From Diadema setosum (Eukaryota; Echinodermata; Echinoidea; Diadematoida; Diadematidae), in NCBI RefSeq assembly GCF_964275005.1, contig NC_092702.1, forward strand, positions 35,534,316-35,598,315: a stretch of 64,000 nucleotides of DNA, written 5' to 3'. The notes beneath the pieces were generated by a model. It saw only the letters and a program-made list of their open reading frames with translations, did not search any database and was not told the DNA's origin. The position numbers and the translations under genes are program-made. Below, piece after piece: positions 13,387-24,639 of this stretch (position 1 is its first letter; every line of letters begins with the position of its first letter).

Positions 13387-13524
13387 GCACAATTTAATAG
13401 TAATAGCAGCAGCAGAAGTAGAAGTAGCAGCTGTTGATGTAGTAGGTGGCAATACTGCACAATGTAATAGTAATAGCAGTAGTAGAAGTAGAAGTAGCAG
13501 CTGTTGATGTAGTAGGTAGGAAGA
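13387..13524. repeat. 69-bp tandem duplication
   Basis: Two adjacent copies start at 13387 and 13456. Both begin GCACAAT(T/G)TAATAG and end with GATGTAGTAGGT. They differ at only a few positions, so the duplication is recent. The repeat is rich in AGY trinucleotides. Confidence 0.85.
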
Positions 13525-15602
13525 GGAACACCGTCTTGTAGCAAACATCAGCATAAAAAGTGTCTGTGGCACCGCTAAGCTACAATATCAAAACGCAACA
13601 ACTACAACATACTCTTAAATGACTTCAGTGAAATCAGGGAGGTGAGAAGAAAATCAAGCTTTGCGATTGACGAAGAGCAAAACTTCATTTCCTGACTTTG
13701 ACCAGAGACTAAAAATGGCTACTGTCTTCACCTGACATTGTCATCAATACGTGATTATCACGAGCTTTGTGAAGACTTCTCCTCCTTCCGCTTGTAGCTC
13801 TTCTCCCATGTATCTCATGTTCCATGGTGGGTGATTAAACCCCAGGAACCTCAGGGAATTGTTTTACTCCTTCCAGGGTGCAATTAAGTCGCGTGCAGGT
13901 TCAAATATCAGCGCAATTTGCAAAGGCCGATGTGCACGTATACGGACAGTTCGAGCTGGTAATGGTAATCTAGGAAGAAAAACCAACAACGCCGGTTCAA
14001 ATATTTACGCTGTGGAGACGTTTAGATCTGAGCTCCACACTTTCATGCATGTTTTGTAAAATTCGTATGTCATTGTGCGTCACTAAAACTATACTTAATA
14101 ACAAATCAAAACAGAGCCCTCATTTACTGGTCTTATGGTTGAGTTTGCACATTCTTGCAAGACAAGTAGTTTGTGTTTTCAAATCAAACCATCAGCTTCT
14201 TGGTGTCTTTCTTTTTTTTTTTAGATGTTTAGAGACATCCAGACCTCCGGTCGCGAGAGAGAGGTTGAGAGGTTTAGCTATCCTGATTTGTTCATGGTAG
14301 GAACCATAAAGATGACAGAATCTCCAGGTGTGTTCCATTTTTTAATAAAAGGCGCCAATTTAAACCGATATAACGATCGAGATGTCATTGTAGCAATACG
14401 ACTTATGTGTTTTGGGAACTATACTAGTACTATTTATATGCGATATTATATACTTGTCAGCATATCGTGTTTTGATGGGTGCAATGCAGAAACATACACA
14501 CACACACACACACACACACTGACACATACACACAGACAGACAACTGAGCTTTGAGAAGTTGTGTAATAGAAACGAAAAATATCAACACCATGTTATATTG
14601 TCACTAACTCACCGTATCTTTCACAGCTTCTCTTGAACACCACCAAAGGGATTTAGTATACAATTTTTTTTTTTTTTTTTGCACACCATGGCTCACATTT
14701 TTGCCGCGCAACTTTCATTATTGTGTCAGGAATAAAACTTCTCTGCCTTGAAGAACCAATATGGTATTTTCTTGGATCCTTGCGAAGAACTTTACCTTAC
14801 TGCCTTAGCTCTGTCTCGGTTGATGTATACTTTATAGAGAAGAAAGAGCCCCTTGTCTCTGCTTTATTACAACCCTGGAGAAAAGTTTCGAGAAAATGTA
14901 AGATATGGCGCGTTGGAAGCAGAAAGCATGGAGCGTGAGGAGCTCGAATTTACGCATTTTACAATCCGCCTGGAATGCGGAATGCCATACAATGTACATG
15001 AAAGAAAACGGTATTCAAACGATCAGTATTTCCAAACATAATACTAAATTCTGCTTGTTTTTTTTTTATCGTTTATTGATCTGTTTCAAATAACACACTC
15101 CCCAGAAAGCATATCCTGCACTGTACACATCTTTTCTGTGCTCGTGAGTGCATTCTTCTCCGTCTTATACGATGGTGATGTCCGTGTCAGTATCTTTGTA
15201 AGAACCCCTTCGCAAGAAATTAGGATATTATCATGCTGTTTCTGATATTCCATGTATCAAAATTCATTTCGATGAGGTAGTCTCACCTTATGCAAGTCTC
15301 CTTATACTAGTATTACTCTATAAATGAATTTGCACTAAATGTATTTAGTTGACATGATATCAAGAATAAGATATATCCTTCGCATCTAATGACTGTATTC
15401 ACGTGAACCTGGAAACGATTATATTTTCAGGGGAGAGCGGTTGCAGTTGCAGACATCAATAAGATTAAAGATATTTTTGAATGTACAGACCTATGGAGAG
15501 CTGTGAGGTGATGCTTTTATAATGCCTCTTCAAACTTAGAAAAAATGATGAAAACACGTGAAATTGACAAAGTAGACTCTCCATCCCTAAACACATAATA
15601 AT

Positions 15603-15607
15603 GCACA

Positions 15608-15682
<75 letters not shown>
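15603..15682. repeat. (AC)n microsatellite
   Basis: About 80 bases of nearly pure CA dinucleotide. It creates spurious valine/cysteine-rich frames on the minus strand. Confidence 0.95.
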
Positions 15683-15684
<2 letters not shown>

Positions 15685-16080
15685 ACACCACATACACAAA
15701 GTCTGTTTAATACAATACAGTCAGTACAAGGCATTGCTTGTTCTTAGTGACCATGCACTTACAAACAATAACGACAAAATGCACTTAGGTCTACTGTACA
15801 CTGCCATATAGAGTTTTTTTGTTTTGTTTCGTTTGTTTTAATTGACTTTTTCTAGCTCTCAAAACACAAGTGTCATTTTCAGACAATATTTAAAGGGTTT
15901 TTGAAGGTTGGTTGATTCTCTGAAGAGTCCTTTAAATTCTTAATGCCTCGCTCAAGATTAACGAGGACCCTGTTAGCGATCGACGTTCGGTATTTTAATG
16001 CAAACAACATTTAGATGACATTTCTTCTCGCAATCGCAAAGCAAGCGAGATTATCGCAGTCAAACACCCGGGCGTGCACA

Positions 16081-16130
16081 CTTGCCATAGCGACCGTCCA
16101 TGGGTAAAGAGAGGTGATTGCTATGGTGAC
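16081..16130. promoter_or_regulatory. Paired X-box-like motifs
   Basis: CTTGCCATAGCGAC (16081-16094) and ATTGCTATGGTGAC (16117-16130) both resemble RFX X-box sites, with an YYATRR core and flanking half-sites. The second is one base off the consensus on the minus strand. They may be chance or repeat-derived; no gene start is seen beside them. Confidence 0.25.
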
Positions 16131-17454
16131 GAGACGCTTTGTGTTATGGAAACCGAGATGTAAAGCAGGTGGCTTCGGACCACCGCGTTCCTGCGTGGCT
16201 AACACCGTGAAGGCGTAGTTATTTTTCTCTCTTCCGAATTATTTTTAGGAAATAGAAAGCAGCGTAATATGATAGCTGAATAGGCTTCAGGGCTTGGGGA
16301 AAAAGCAGGAGAAAAAACAAAATACACAGAATAGAGTTGCGGTGAAAAGGTTTGCCCAAAGTTAAGACATTCTAAGAATAAATCGTGAATAACATAAAGT
16401 AAACCATCACAGCTTGTTTTCATGCTGATTACTGCATGGCTCACAGTAAGTTGCAGTCGGTATGTGCTGTAAGTGAATAAGAGGCAAACCGTGAAAACAA
16501 ACAAACAAAAATTCATGAAACTTGATCGTCACATTAATCACAAGAAGCAGCGATACATCCAGTGGCGTTATTAAAATGTGCAATTTAAGATGGCAGATGC
16601 AATAAAACAAGTCATCACTTATTCCAAGTCACCACTTCTTGTTATTCATGCCAAATCCCTCTCGAGGCGATTTACGATTTTAACCTTCCCAGCAGTACGT
16701 CGAGTTATTCAATACCAACGATTGGTAGGATTGTATCAAGGAATCATTTTTATTTTCCTCACACTGCCTTGCAAGATAATGGCGTATTGACGACTAGTAT
16801 CATGGGCTCGATCTGTATCCGTTGCTGATGTTGTTGTTGTTGTTGTTTGGATAAAAACAAAACTTTGCGTAAGTTGTTACCCTCGCCTCGGAAGAGGTAG
16901 GGTACTAGTGACCTTTGATGCCGAGAAAGTTTGCGGGTCACTGCGATGAAGCAATGCGCGCGCCATGAAAGACGTGCTCGACCGTCAATCTCAGCAACGC
17001 AATCAAAGCGTTCGAAATTTTTGAGCGATGCGGCTTTTCTAAACCAATAAAGTTATCGCCCCTTGGTGAGTAATTCCTTTGTAGCATAAGATAGCAGGGG
17101 ATTCATCTTGCATTCCGTATGACTGTTGGAGCAGATCCCCCAGGTGCCAGACATTGAAACGAGTGAATCTCCGATATGAAGGGTCTTCGCTGACAGAATA
17201 TAGTAATACCATAGTTGCAGCAGAATAATCGTATTCACCTGGGGAAATTAGTGTTTAATAATATTGATAGTACGACGCCGATGTGTGCCGTAAATTTAAG
17301 TAGCTTACAAAATTTACCCAACCCTACAAGGCGAGGGATCAAACGGACAATAGTATAATTATAATGACTAGAGTGTGTGGTATGATCATCCAATCATAGC
17401 GTTGTCTAATAATGAAGGACAGTGAGATTTCTAATTTTGACATATTTCGGTCTA

Positions 17455-17950
17455 CAGCTCGTTATTCCGAAGGTTCGTTATCTTGAAGGTCCGTTATCTC
17501 GAAGGTTCGGTAATCCGAAATCCAAAGGCTCGTTAATCCAAAGATGAAATACGGTTTGTTATTCCAAAGGTTCGCTCACCCGAAATTGAAATAAGTTTCG
17601 ATATTCCTATAAGGTTTGTTGATCCGAAAATGAAATAAGGTTTGTAATTCCGAAGGTTTGTTTGATGGTACCTTAGTCTTTTTTTTTTCGGATTAATGAA
17701 CTTTAAGAATAACGAACCCTATTTTTCTTCGGACTAACTAACCTTTGGAATAACGAACCTTATTTCACTTTTGGACTATCAAACCTTCGGAATAATGAAC
17801 CTCCGGAATAACACTCATACATTCGGATTGAGAAATATCTACTAGTAATCCAGTATAGGAAATTTGCGTGTTTCGGATTAACGATCCTTCTGAATATTGA
17901 ACCCTACTTCACTTTCTAATTAGCGAACCTTTGGATTAACGAACATCACC
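17455..17950. mobile_element. Fold-back element of TTCGTTATTCCGAA motifs
   Basis: The first half (to about 17670) repeats words such as GTTCGTTATTCCGAAGG and GTTAATCCGAA with ATGAAATAAGG spacers. After a T-rich centre near 17680-17690 the second half repeats their reverse complements (CGGAATAACGAACC, CGGATTAACGA). A non-repetitive stretch, TAGGAAATTTGCGTG, recurs in inverse orientation in the element at 27615-27897. That defines a family rather than a simple satellite. No open frame. Confidence 0.7.
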
Positions 17951-18071
17951 CATTTTGAAACCAGTCCATAGTGATTTACATTGGAAACGTAAATTGTGTA
18001 ATTTCCTTTCAAGCAAGCAAGGTATAGCCCTTTGCTATAGAAGTCCTTAAATATCCGGGGGTGTTTTCATG

Positions 18072-18089
18072 GGGGGGGGGGGGGGGGGT
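18072..18089. repeat. Poly(G) tract
   Basis: Uninterrupted run of about 18 G bases. Confidence 0.95.
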
Positions 18090-18340
18090 AACGCCTCGTT
18101 AAAACGGTTGCATTAGATATCGAAATACTCCTCGTCAAATTTGAGCTCAAATCACTGTCTGGTTTGGAGGAAGAAATGCATCTTCCATGTTTTCGTGTAA
18201 GGTTGAAACAACCATGTTAAATTATGGATTCTGAATTATTGTGACATCTGTACAGTCAGATCATGATATGTTAGACTGTGTAATTTCCTGATCTTTATCA
18301 GAGTCCGTCCCCACCCGCTAACAGTGGGTGTACTTCCCGT

Positions 18341-18368
18341 CAAGGAGGTATTGTGTGATACCTCCTTG
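18341..18368. repeat. Short hairpin, CAAGGAGGTAT type
   Basis: CAAGGAGGTAT and ATACCTCCTTG are perfect reverse complements around a 6-base loop. Same family as the hairpin at 4527-4559. Confidence 0.7.
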
Positions 18369-18433
18369 TTCCCGTTGATTGAGATGAACCATGATAGTGA
18401 TTACGATTTTGTTACTATAATCCAAGACAAACT

Positions 18434-18468
18434 ATTTGATTTGATTTGATTTGATTTGACTTGATTTA
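18434..18468. repeat. (TTTGA)n tract
   Basis: Several TTTGA pentamers in tandem followed by TTGATTTATTC. This is typical of the 3' end of LINE or SINE copies, but no retrotransposon body is recognised beside it. Confidence 0.6.
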
Positions 18469-19766
18469 TTCGCAAAATGCGTATGTACGTACATTATTCA
18501 CAAAAAAAAAAAATGCACATAGTTTGTACACGAAATATGTTATTGTACATTTGTGTGGATCGTCATAAGCTATGAAAAGCTTGACTGGGACGTCCAGTAT
18601 GGATAGCGTACAAATATTATGTACATAAACATCATTAAAAAATGTATTATACACGTTCAATGGATTCATAGATAGGGAAATGAGAGAAGGAGAGAGAAAG
18701 AGAGAGAAAAATGATAGAGAGGAAGAAATAAGAAGAGGGTTACTCTACATCATGGTGGTTAAAGGTATACAAGATTGACTATTCTGGTAACATAGTCTGA
18801 GGGAGCAATTTCTTGGCTGATAAATGTCTGTATATCGTTATTCAGCATCAATGTAATGGGGGGGGGGGAGGATATACCAGATAAGTTATTTCTAATTGCG
18901 TGTGAAGACATGCAATGAAGCGTCACACCTCCTTCAGTTGCCACCTACGCACCCCCAAGGATCCCTACCCATCCCAGGGAGGTACTGGGACATCCTGGCC
19001 CATTCCAGCTTCAGTGAGACTTAAAAGTCGGGGTGGGGGTGAGAGAAGGGGGAGGGGCAGCCATTCTGCCAGTCCATGTTTGACGACTAGAAGCAACGAC
19101 ACGATCACATTCTGAATCTGAATTCCTAGTTCAGGGACAACTTCAACCCCACCCGAAACTCATGCACATATACGCACACACGCGTTCGCACATTCTCTTT
19201 CACTACACATTTCTCCATCTTTCAAAAATAATTGGTTTTTCTAGCTGCGTGGCAGGAGTGACCCCCGTATTCATTATTTACAGGTATAGTGTTACCACGC
19301 GGGGAACATCCAACCCCGATGATGGAAGAAATCATTCATTGCCGTGCACTCTGGCGCAGGAAAATCTGAGGAGGGAAAAAACAATCCCAGAAATAGAGGA
19401 ACCTCTCCGAAAGAGATCACTGAAGTTTGCCAAAGAACCGAAGAGCGAAGTCGACTTTTTGGAACTACTCTGTGTTGCACATTTTCTTTGCAAATTTGAG
19501 ATATTTAAACTGATTATCAAACTATCATTAATATTGAAAAGCGCCCTAATTTTGCTTCCCACGAAGTTAAAAGTGCAGAGCAAAAACGATCATCGATTTG
19601 CAGGCATTTCTGTTTGCGATGACATTTAACCGATGATGTTAAGCGAAAAAATAAGAATAGATGAGTTTCTTGTTTAAGCCTTGATGTTGAAAATAAATCT
19701 CATGTTCAATTGTTAATCCTTCGTAGTCTTGGTTTGACGCTATACGTCATCCTGACACACAAGGTA

Positions 19767-19860
19767 TTAACCCGTTGTGTGCCACGTTTATTTTCTTCTC
19801 CATAAAGGTATGTGTGTAATATTTGTGCACATTGAATTCACAGGCAGAGAAAGGGTTAAT
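19767..19860. mobile_element. 94-bp TTAA-ended mini-element
   Basis: Inverted ends ATTAACCCGTTGTGTGCC and GGCAGAGAAAGGGTTAAT, both with TTAA at the edge. The design matches the 94-bp element at 52121-52214. TTAA edges would fit piggyBac-type insertion, but this is inference. Confidence 0.5.
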
Positions 19861-20247
19861 GCCGTAATGTCACCAGTTTTTTTTTTTTTTTTTTTTTAAA
19901 GGGGGGGGGTGCGTTTATATTTCTGATGTCACTTCCGGGTTTTTTTTTTAGCTGACAAGCTCAAAAAAGGCACCCCCCCCCCCCCGTGACGCCCATGATT
20001 CTATGTAGGGGTCTAAGTTCAAGGTATCGGTGGGTAAGTTATATTGCAATTTGCAGTAACAGTCATAGCGTCAGACTATTCACTTCAAATGGCCAATACA
20101 CTGCCTGCAAAGTGTCATGGTCTTTACCCACTACAGATCTATAGTTTACTGTAAAAGGTGATCTTGCGATTCAAATTAAGTTTGCTTTACAAAATTGAGA
20201 TATTCAAAGTAATTATTAAACTATCATTTGAAAAGTGGACGGTTGTA

Positions 20248-20286
20248 CCAGGGAGGTGGAAGAGAGGCTCTCTTCCACCTCCCTGG
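20248..20286. repeat. 39-bp near-perfect palindrome
   Basis: CCAGGGAGGTGGAAGAGAG is followed by its reverse complement with a single central base. It is a variant of the CCAAGGAGGTA hairpin family. Half-sites of this variant occur near 25789-25805 and 28957-28968. Confidence 0.75.
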
Positions 20287-20452
20287 TCGTACAAAGGGAG
20301 AAAAATACAATCGTAATTTATGTGAAACATGCAAGCACTCGAGGAAATTATTGAGCTTAGTAAGACAAGCCATATTGCCCTACTTTGGCCAAAGGAAGCC
20401 TTTGACTGAAGTGCTATTTCTCAATGAATGAGCAAAATTAATCGATGTCATC

Positions 20453-20656
20453 CCACGAGACCGACACCCACGAGTCGTACAGCCCACGAGTTCGACATTT
20501 GCTATGCTCGTTGGCTTTGCTTGCCTAGTGTCGAACTCATGGGCTGTATGACTCCTGGGCTGTAACTCGTGGGCTGTATAACTCGTTGGCTGTATGACTC
20601 ATGGGTTGTAAGACTCGTGGCCTGTATAATTCGTGGGTGTCGAACTCGTGACGTGC
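20453..20656. mobile_element. Second CCCACGAGTCATACAG fold-back element
   Basis: Starts CATCCCACGAGACCGACACCC and ends GGGTGTCGAACTCGTG. The inner repeats on the right half are ACTCGTGGGCTGTATAACTC-like. The right half has more units than the left, unlike the copy at 9551-9780, so unit number varies between copies. Confidence 0.7.
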
Positions 20657-20659
20657 ATC

Positions 20660-21770
20660 CAATCAATCAGCCATCAGTGTTACGACGTCTTGATTCACGC
20701 GCCTCTCTGTAGTATAGGATGAGGATTTCCACTCAGTTGAGCATCTCAGTGGAACACTCAGATTTAACTGAAAATTAACTCAGATTTGAATGCGTTGTCA
20801 CTTGCCTCCCCATTTGCAGAAGTAGGACAGATGTTGGTTAGCAACTCCCATCCTGAATGTAGGCGTCTAAATGGTATATTTGGTCGAGATTTTCGATTTA
20901 TTGCGGAATGTAAACGAGAATTCCAGGTGTCAAGCACATTGTGAAGTAACTAATTAAGATGTTCCAATTGTCCTTTATTCCGTTCCAGTTTTAGGATTAA
21001 TGTCAACTACACTGATTTTGCCCTTTTTCTTTAAAGTGACGTTGGAATTTACATTGTAGTGATTTTTGATGACATTTGATTTTTGTTGTTGTTGCTCTTT
21101 AGTTTCAGTGATCTGTTAGCTGCTACAAAAAGTTGCACCCTTGTTTTCTCGAATCCTTTCATTAAAAAAAATATGACCAATGATTAGAAGAGGCTAGAAG
21201 GTGGTGCTATTCCCATGGATAGGCCAGGAAGGTGTAACCTTCCTCATGCCTCTCTGAAGATCGAACAGCCTTCTCCGAGTATAGAGGTTTCCATAGCAAC
21301 ATAGCCTTCACGTGCGATCAAACCGAAGCGCGGGAAATTGGATTGACGAAGAGCGTGGCCTGGTAGTCCACTTTGTTGCTCCATGAGATCTCCGGACAGC
21401 TGAAATTTCATCTGTAGAGATCAATATTTTCCCAAAGGCCATGTGATAAGTGCGAGGGCTTGATTAGCGAGAACCAGGTTCTTTGTCAGCAGTTAAGTCA
21501 AAAGTCATCATTTTACTGATTTTTACTATTTTTTTTTCAGCAACACTTTCATGGAAGTTGACTGCTGGATCCCCAAAACACGTAAATCGCTCATTATATT
21601 ATGTTAACATCTCAGTTGTCCTCATGATATGGCTTGCATTAAAACAACCATGACTGATTGTGATGACAAACTGATGCACGTAATATTCCTTTAGAAGACT
21701 CACTTAACTAGATGCCGTATGTTTTTATCCTTTGTATCCTGTTTTTCACTCTAAGCAATTTTTATTTCTC
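20660..21770. other. No recognisable gene
   Basis: Short frames only. A region near 21215-21245 contains a small inverted repeat (GGAAGGTGTAACCTTCC). An X-box-like site lies at 21287-21300. Confidence 0.4.
21287..21300 (+). promoter_or_regulatory. X-box-like motif
   Basis: GTTTCCATAGCAAC fits the RFX X-box consensus GTHNYYATRRNAAC at every position. No gene start is visible within a few hundred bases, so function is uncertain. Confidence 0.3.
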
Positions 21771-21779
21771 GATCATCAT

Positions 21780-21970
21780 GATGGGCGCGGTATATTGCTG
21801 TATTGCAAAACGATCTGGATTTGCAAACAGAAGGTCTTGGGTTCGAATCCAGCGCGATGCGTTCAGCCCTGAACAAGATGCTATTACCCTCACTGTCCCT
21901 GTTGACCCAGGGGTGTGACGCTCTCCAAGGGACCGGGCAATGTTGGGGCTAGTCCAGATACTCACTAACC
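21780..21970 (+). mobile_element. tRNA-derived SINE fragment
   Basis: Contains a pol III B-box-like word GGTTCGAATCC followed by a tRNA-unrelated body with CCCTGAACAAGATGCTATTA and CCTGTTGACCCAGGGGTGT. This layout is typical of tRNA-derived SINEs. The 5' A-box side does not fold into a normal tRNA, so it is not a tRNA gene. Confidence 0.55.
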
Positions 21971-22376
21971 CACACTAACACACGCATACATGCACCCACA
22001 CAATGCGCCCAACCGCTGGCAGGGCCGCGACTTCTTCTTCGTTCTTTTTCTCCTCCTCATCCTCCTTATGTTTGATACATGTATTGTCATAGTGTGCATA
22101 GTAGCAGCAGTACGTAGTAGTAGTAGTACAATTGCTGATATAATTTGATATTGTCATATAAATCACTCTACGATACGAGACTCTCGTCTTGATATAGTTC
22201 ACACCGTGTATAGAGATAGTGCACACTAGTTCAAGTAGGTCTACACGTATTGTTAGTGACGCAGGAAAATATTTGTAGGGATATCCCTGTGCTATGAACC
22301 AAAGAAACAAAATTGGTTGGGACTTAGCCATCATCTGAAAATTAGTAAAACATCATTCGACAATAGTGCGTTTAGG

Positions 22377-22394
22377 CAAGGAGCTAGCTCCTTG
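22377..22394. repeat. 18-bp perfect palindrome
   Basis: CAAGGAGCTAGCTCCTTG is its own reverse complement, with no loop. It resembles the ends of the CCAAGGAGGTA hairpins collapsed to a minimal form. Confidence 0.6.
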
Positions 22395-23528
22395 GTTTAG
22401 GTAATATTGCAACCAGGCCAATACATTACCTCATTTAGCTATCTGGTTTCAAAGCTGGTTTGTTTTAGATCGATGAACGTATAGTCGTACCTTTGAACTT
22501 ATTACATGAGAGCATCTGAAAGGTAGTTGTCTGGCCCTCGAAAGTAAGGTTATCCACCCCAATTTTATAAAGAACACATCACACTGCAGTCCAAACACAT
22601 ACAGCAACATCTCAGGCGAGTCGGATTACATACATGAAAGGAGAGAAGTATGTTGGGGGGGGGGGGTAATTCGGGGGAGTGTCTGTTGGTCATGTAATGT
22701 TAATCTATAGCTCGCATGGGTACAATTCTTGCAAGAGCTAGAGTTTCGTCGCCCTCCCGAAGTGTTGAGGGCTGACTGCGCCGGGAGTCCGGGTCTCCAG
22801 GGTTGAGAAACCAATCCATTTCTTGAGGGCTCGTAATTTACACTTCAATCACAATCTCTCGCTTCCTCTCCCTTCAAATAAATGAGACCCTCCCAACACC
22901 GTCCCCTCGGACACCCCGTTGGATCGTTACGGGAGCCTGAGGAGCAGGTGTGATTTCGGCCCAAATTGAAGGGAAAACAGAAGATGAAGCACGATATTTT
23001 CAGCGACGTTTGCCCTTGTATGTGATGACATCTGATACGGTGTAATTAGATTTTTTTTTTTTTTTTTTTTGCGAGCATTCAGCATCACTTTCATGTGAGG
23101 ATGGGAAGCATAGAGGCACGTCGAATAGGAGACCGTATAAATGTTTTTGCTCCTTTGACGCGGAATTATACGCGCCGAGATAGTGTTATCACATCACGTC
23201 AGACACAGTAGGTGACAAATCAGGTTCCACCACTGCGACTGGTGACGCGAATGTTCCGTCAAAATTCCCAAAGACATCATCCTTGTGTTCCATAACGTAT
23301 CACGTGACCGGTATTTGTCTAAACGGAAGGAAGCGTTTGGACATGAAAAAAAAAAAATCTCGGTTTCGTGATAAAGGATATACACACCATGCATGTTAGG
23401 TCTGAAAGAGAATCCTTGTGGTATCAATAACCGTTGATACGAACTTTACTAATGCGCCCAAATGTGAAACATATTGCGTGACGAAATAGGTTTATGTATT
23501 ATCTAAAGTTTCACACCTTATTTGGCTG

Positions 23529-23985
23529 CTAATCTGTTTCATAATCAATAATGGGGTAGTTCACAGTTAGCTCATGTGCACGTTGACATACAAATGACAT
23601 TTCTCTTCTCTCAGTTGGGTTTATGCAATAGCTTGCTCGACGTAACAATTTGTGGGATTCATGTTCAAACAAAGAATGAACTTGCGGATATGCCAGGTGA
23701 TCAAAATGGTCCGTAAACTGACATTTCGGCAGGAATCCATTCATCGTTTTGTATCGAATGCATAAAGAACCCTTTTCTGTTGATATTGCCAAATACCAGG
23801 CTTGCTGTCAAGTAAATGTCACGTGCTAGCTAGCACCATTTATTGTAAGGATTGCATGAATGATCATTACGTTATACGGATGCTTATCTCATTGAATCTA
23901 TAAAAACAAACATGCCTTTTTGTACCTAACAATGACCTTTCCTGCTCGTACGTGCGCAAAATGAAACTGTGAACTGGCTCCGAGG
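23529..23985. repeat. Dispersed repeat, copy 1, with antisense open frame
   Basis: The sequence aligns in order with 30555-30955: GTTCAAACAAAGAATGAACTTGC, the GGATGCTTATCTCATTGAAT stretch and the CTGTGAACTGGCTCC end all recur with substitutions. On the minus strand an 87-codon frame (23792-23529) is open, whereas the other copy is broken by stops. The frame has no motif I recognise. It may be part of a decayed transposon. Confidence 0.5.
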
Positions 23986-24035
23986 TACTCGATCCACTCT
24001 TACGGTGAGGAAAGACTTACAACAGATAAAGGAGA

Positions 24036-24040
<5 letters not shown>

Positions 24041-24081
<41 letters not shown>
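24041..24081. repeat. (GA)n microsatellite
   Basis: Uninterrupted AG dinucleotides over about 40 bases. Confidence 0.95.
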
Positions 24082-24084
<3 letters not shown>

Positions 24085-24432
24085 TGGTCAGGTGACGTTA
24101 CATTGCACGTACAATTAACAGAAAGAGTACAAGCAAAGAGTGTATACGTTTTATCAAAATTTGACCAAATTTAAGTAGCCAAAATGTTCACGTTCCACAA
24201 TCTTCGTTACGAAATATTATGTGAATAACATGAGTCACTGATAATATTGCCAAACATTTTTTCGGCTAACATGTACACGATTCTGAATTTCTTTAACTTT
24301 AGTGAATATGAGAAGTCGTCTCAATCAGGGAATGAAGAGCGTTAGACGTTGCTATGGCATGTTACTTTAAAACATGACGTGTGAGTTTAACAACTAAAGA
24401 AAATTAGCTGACTGATAGGCCTGCTTTAAGAG

Positions 24433-24635
24433 GTCCCATTACATTTGCTCCTGCAAAAATTGCTCCCACAAAATATCTGCCCGCTAAGCCAAACATAAAT
24501 TCTACCCACAAACATAACCCTAAACCTTATCCTAGTCCTCAAAACCTTACAGGGTTCACAATCCTAACCCCAACCCTAAGTCTTTTGAGAAAATTAAACC
24601 GCAGCCATTATCGCAGGAGCAAATGCCGTCTCACC
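24433..24635. mobile_element. Mini-element with telomere-like core, second family
   Basis: Inverted ends are ATTTGCTCCTGCAAAAATTG on the left and the reverse complement CGCAGGAGCAAAT on the right. The centre carries CATAACCCTAAACC and CCTAACCCCAACCCTAA. The ends differ from the element at 10246-10437, yet both share a degenerate telomere-like core. Confidence 0.55.
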
Positions 24636-24639
24636 ATTT

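Larger units (their letters stand above)
13530..17440. other. No recognisable gene; microsatellites
   Basis: Holds CA repeats near 14493-14535, a long (AC)n array at 15603-15682, and poly(T) runs near 14665-14682 and 15058-15067. A gene-like frame near 13875-14059 is preceded by a possible acceptor but has two open frames, neither recognisable. Confidence 0.4.

Noticed and set aside
19162..19629. 155-codon plus-strand frame
   Set aside because: Contains a protein-like middle part but no family motif; antisense frames are equally open, and part of its sequence (about 19485-19545) recurs in non-coding DNA near 20178-20240.
9551..20656. CRISPR-like repeat arrays
   Set aside because: The CCCACGAGTCATACAG words are adjacent, degenerate and inverted across the element; there are no unique spacers and the DNA is animal-like.
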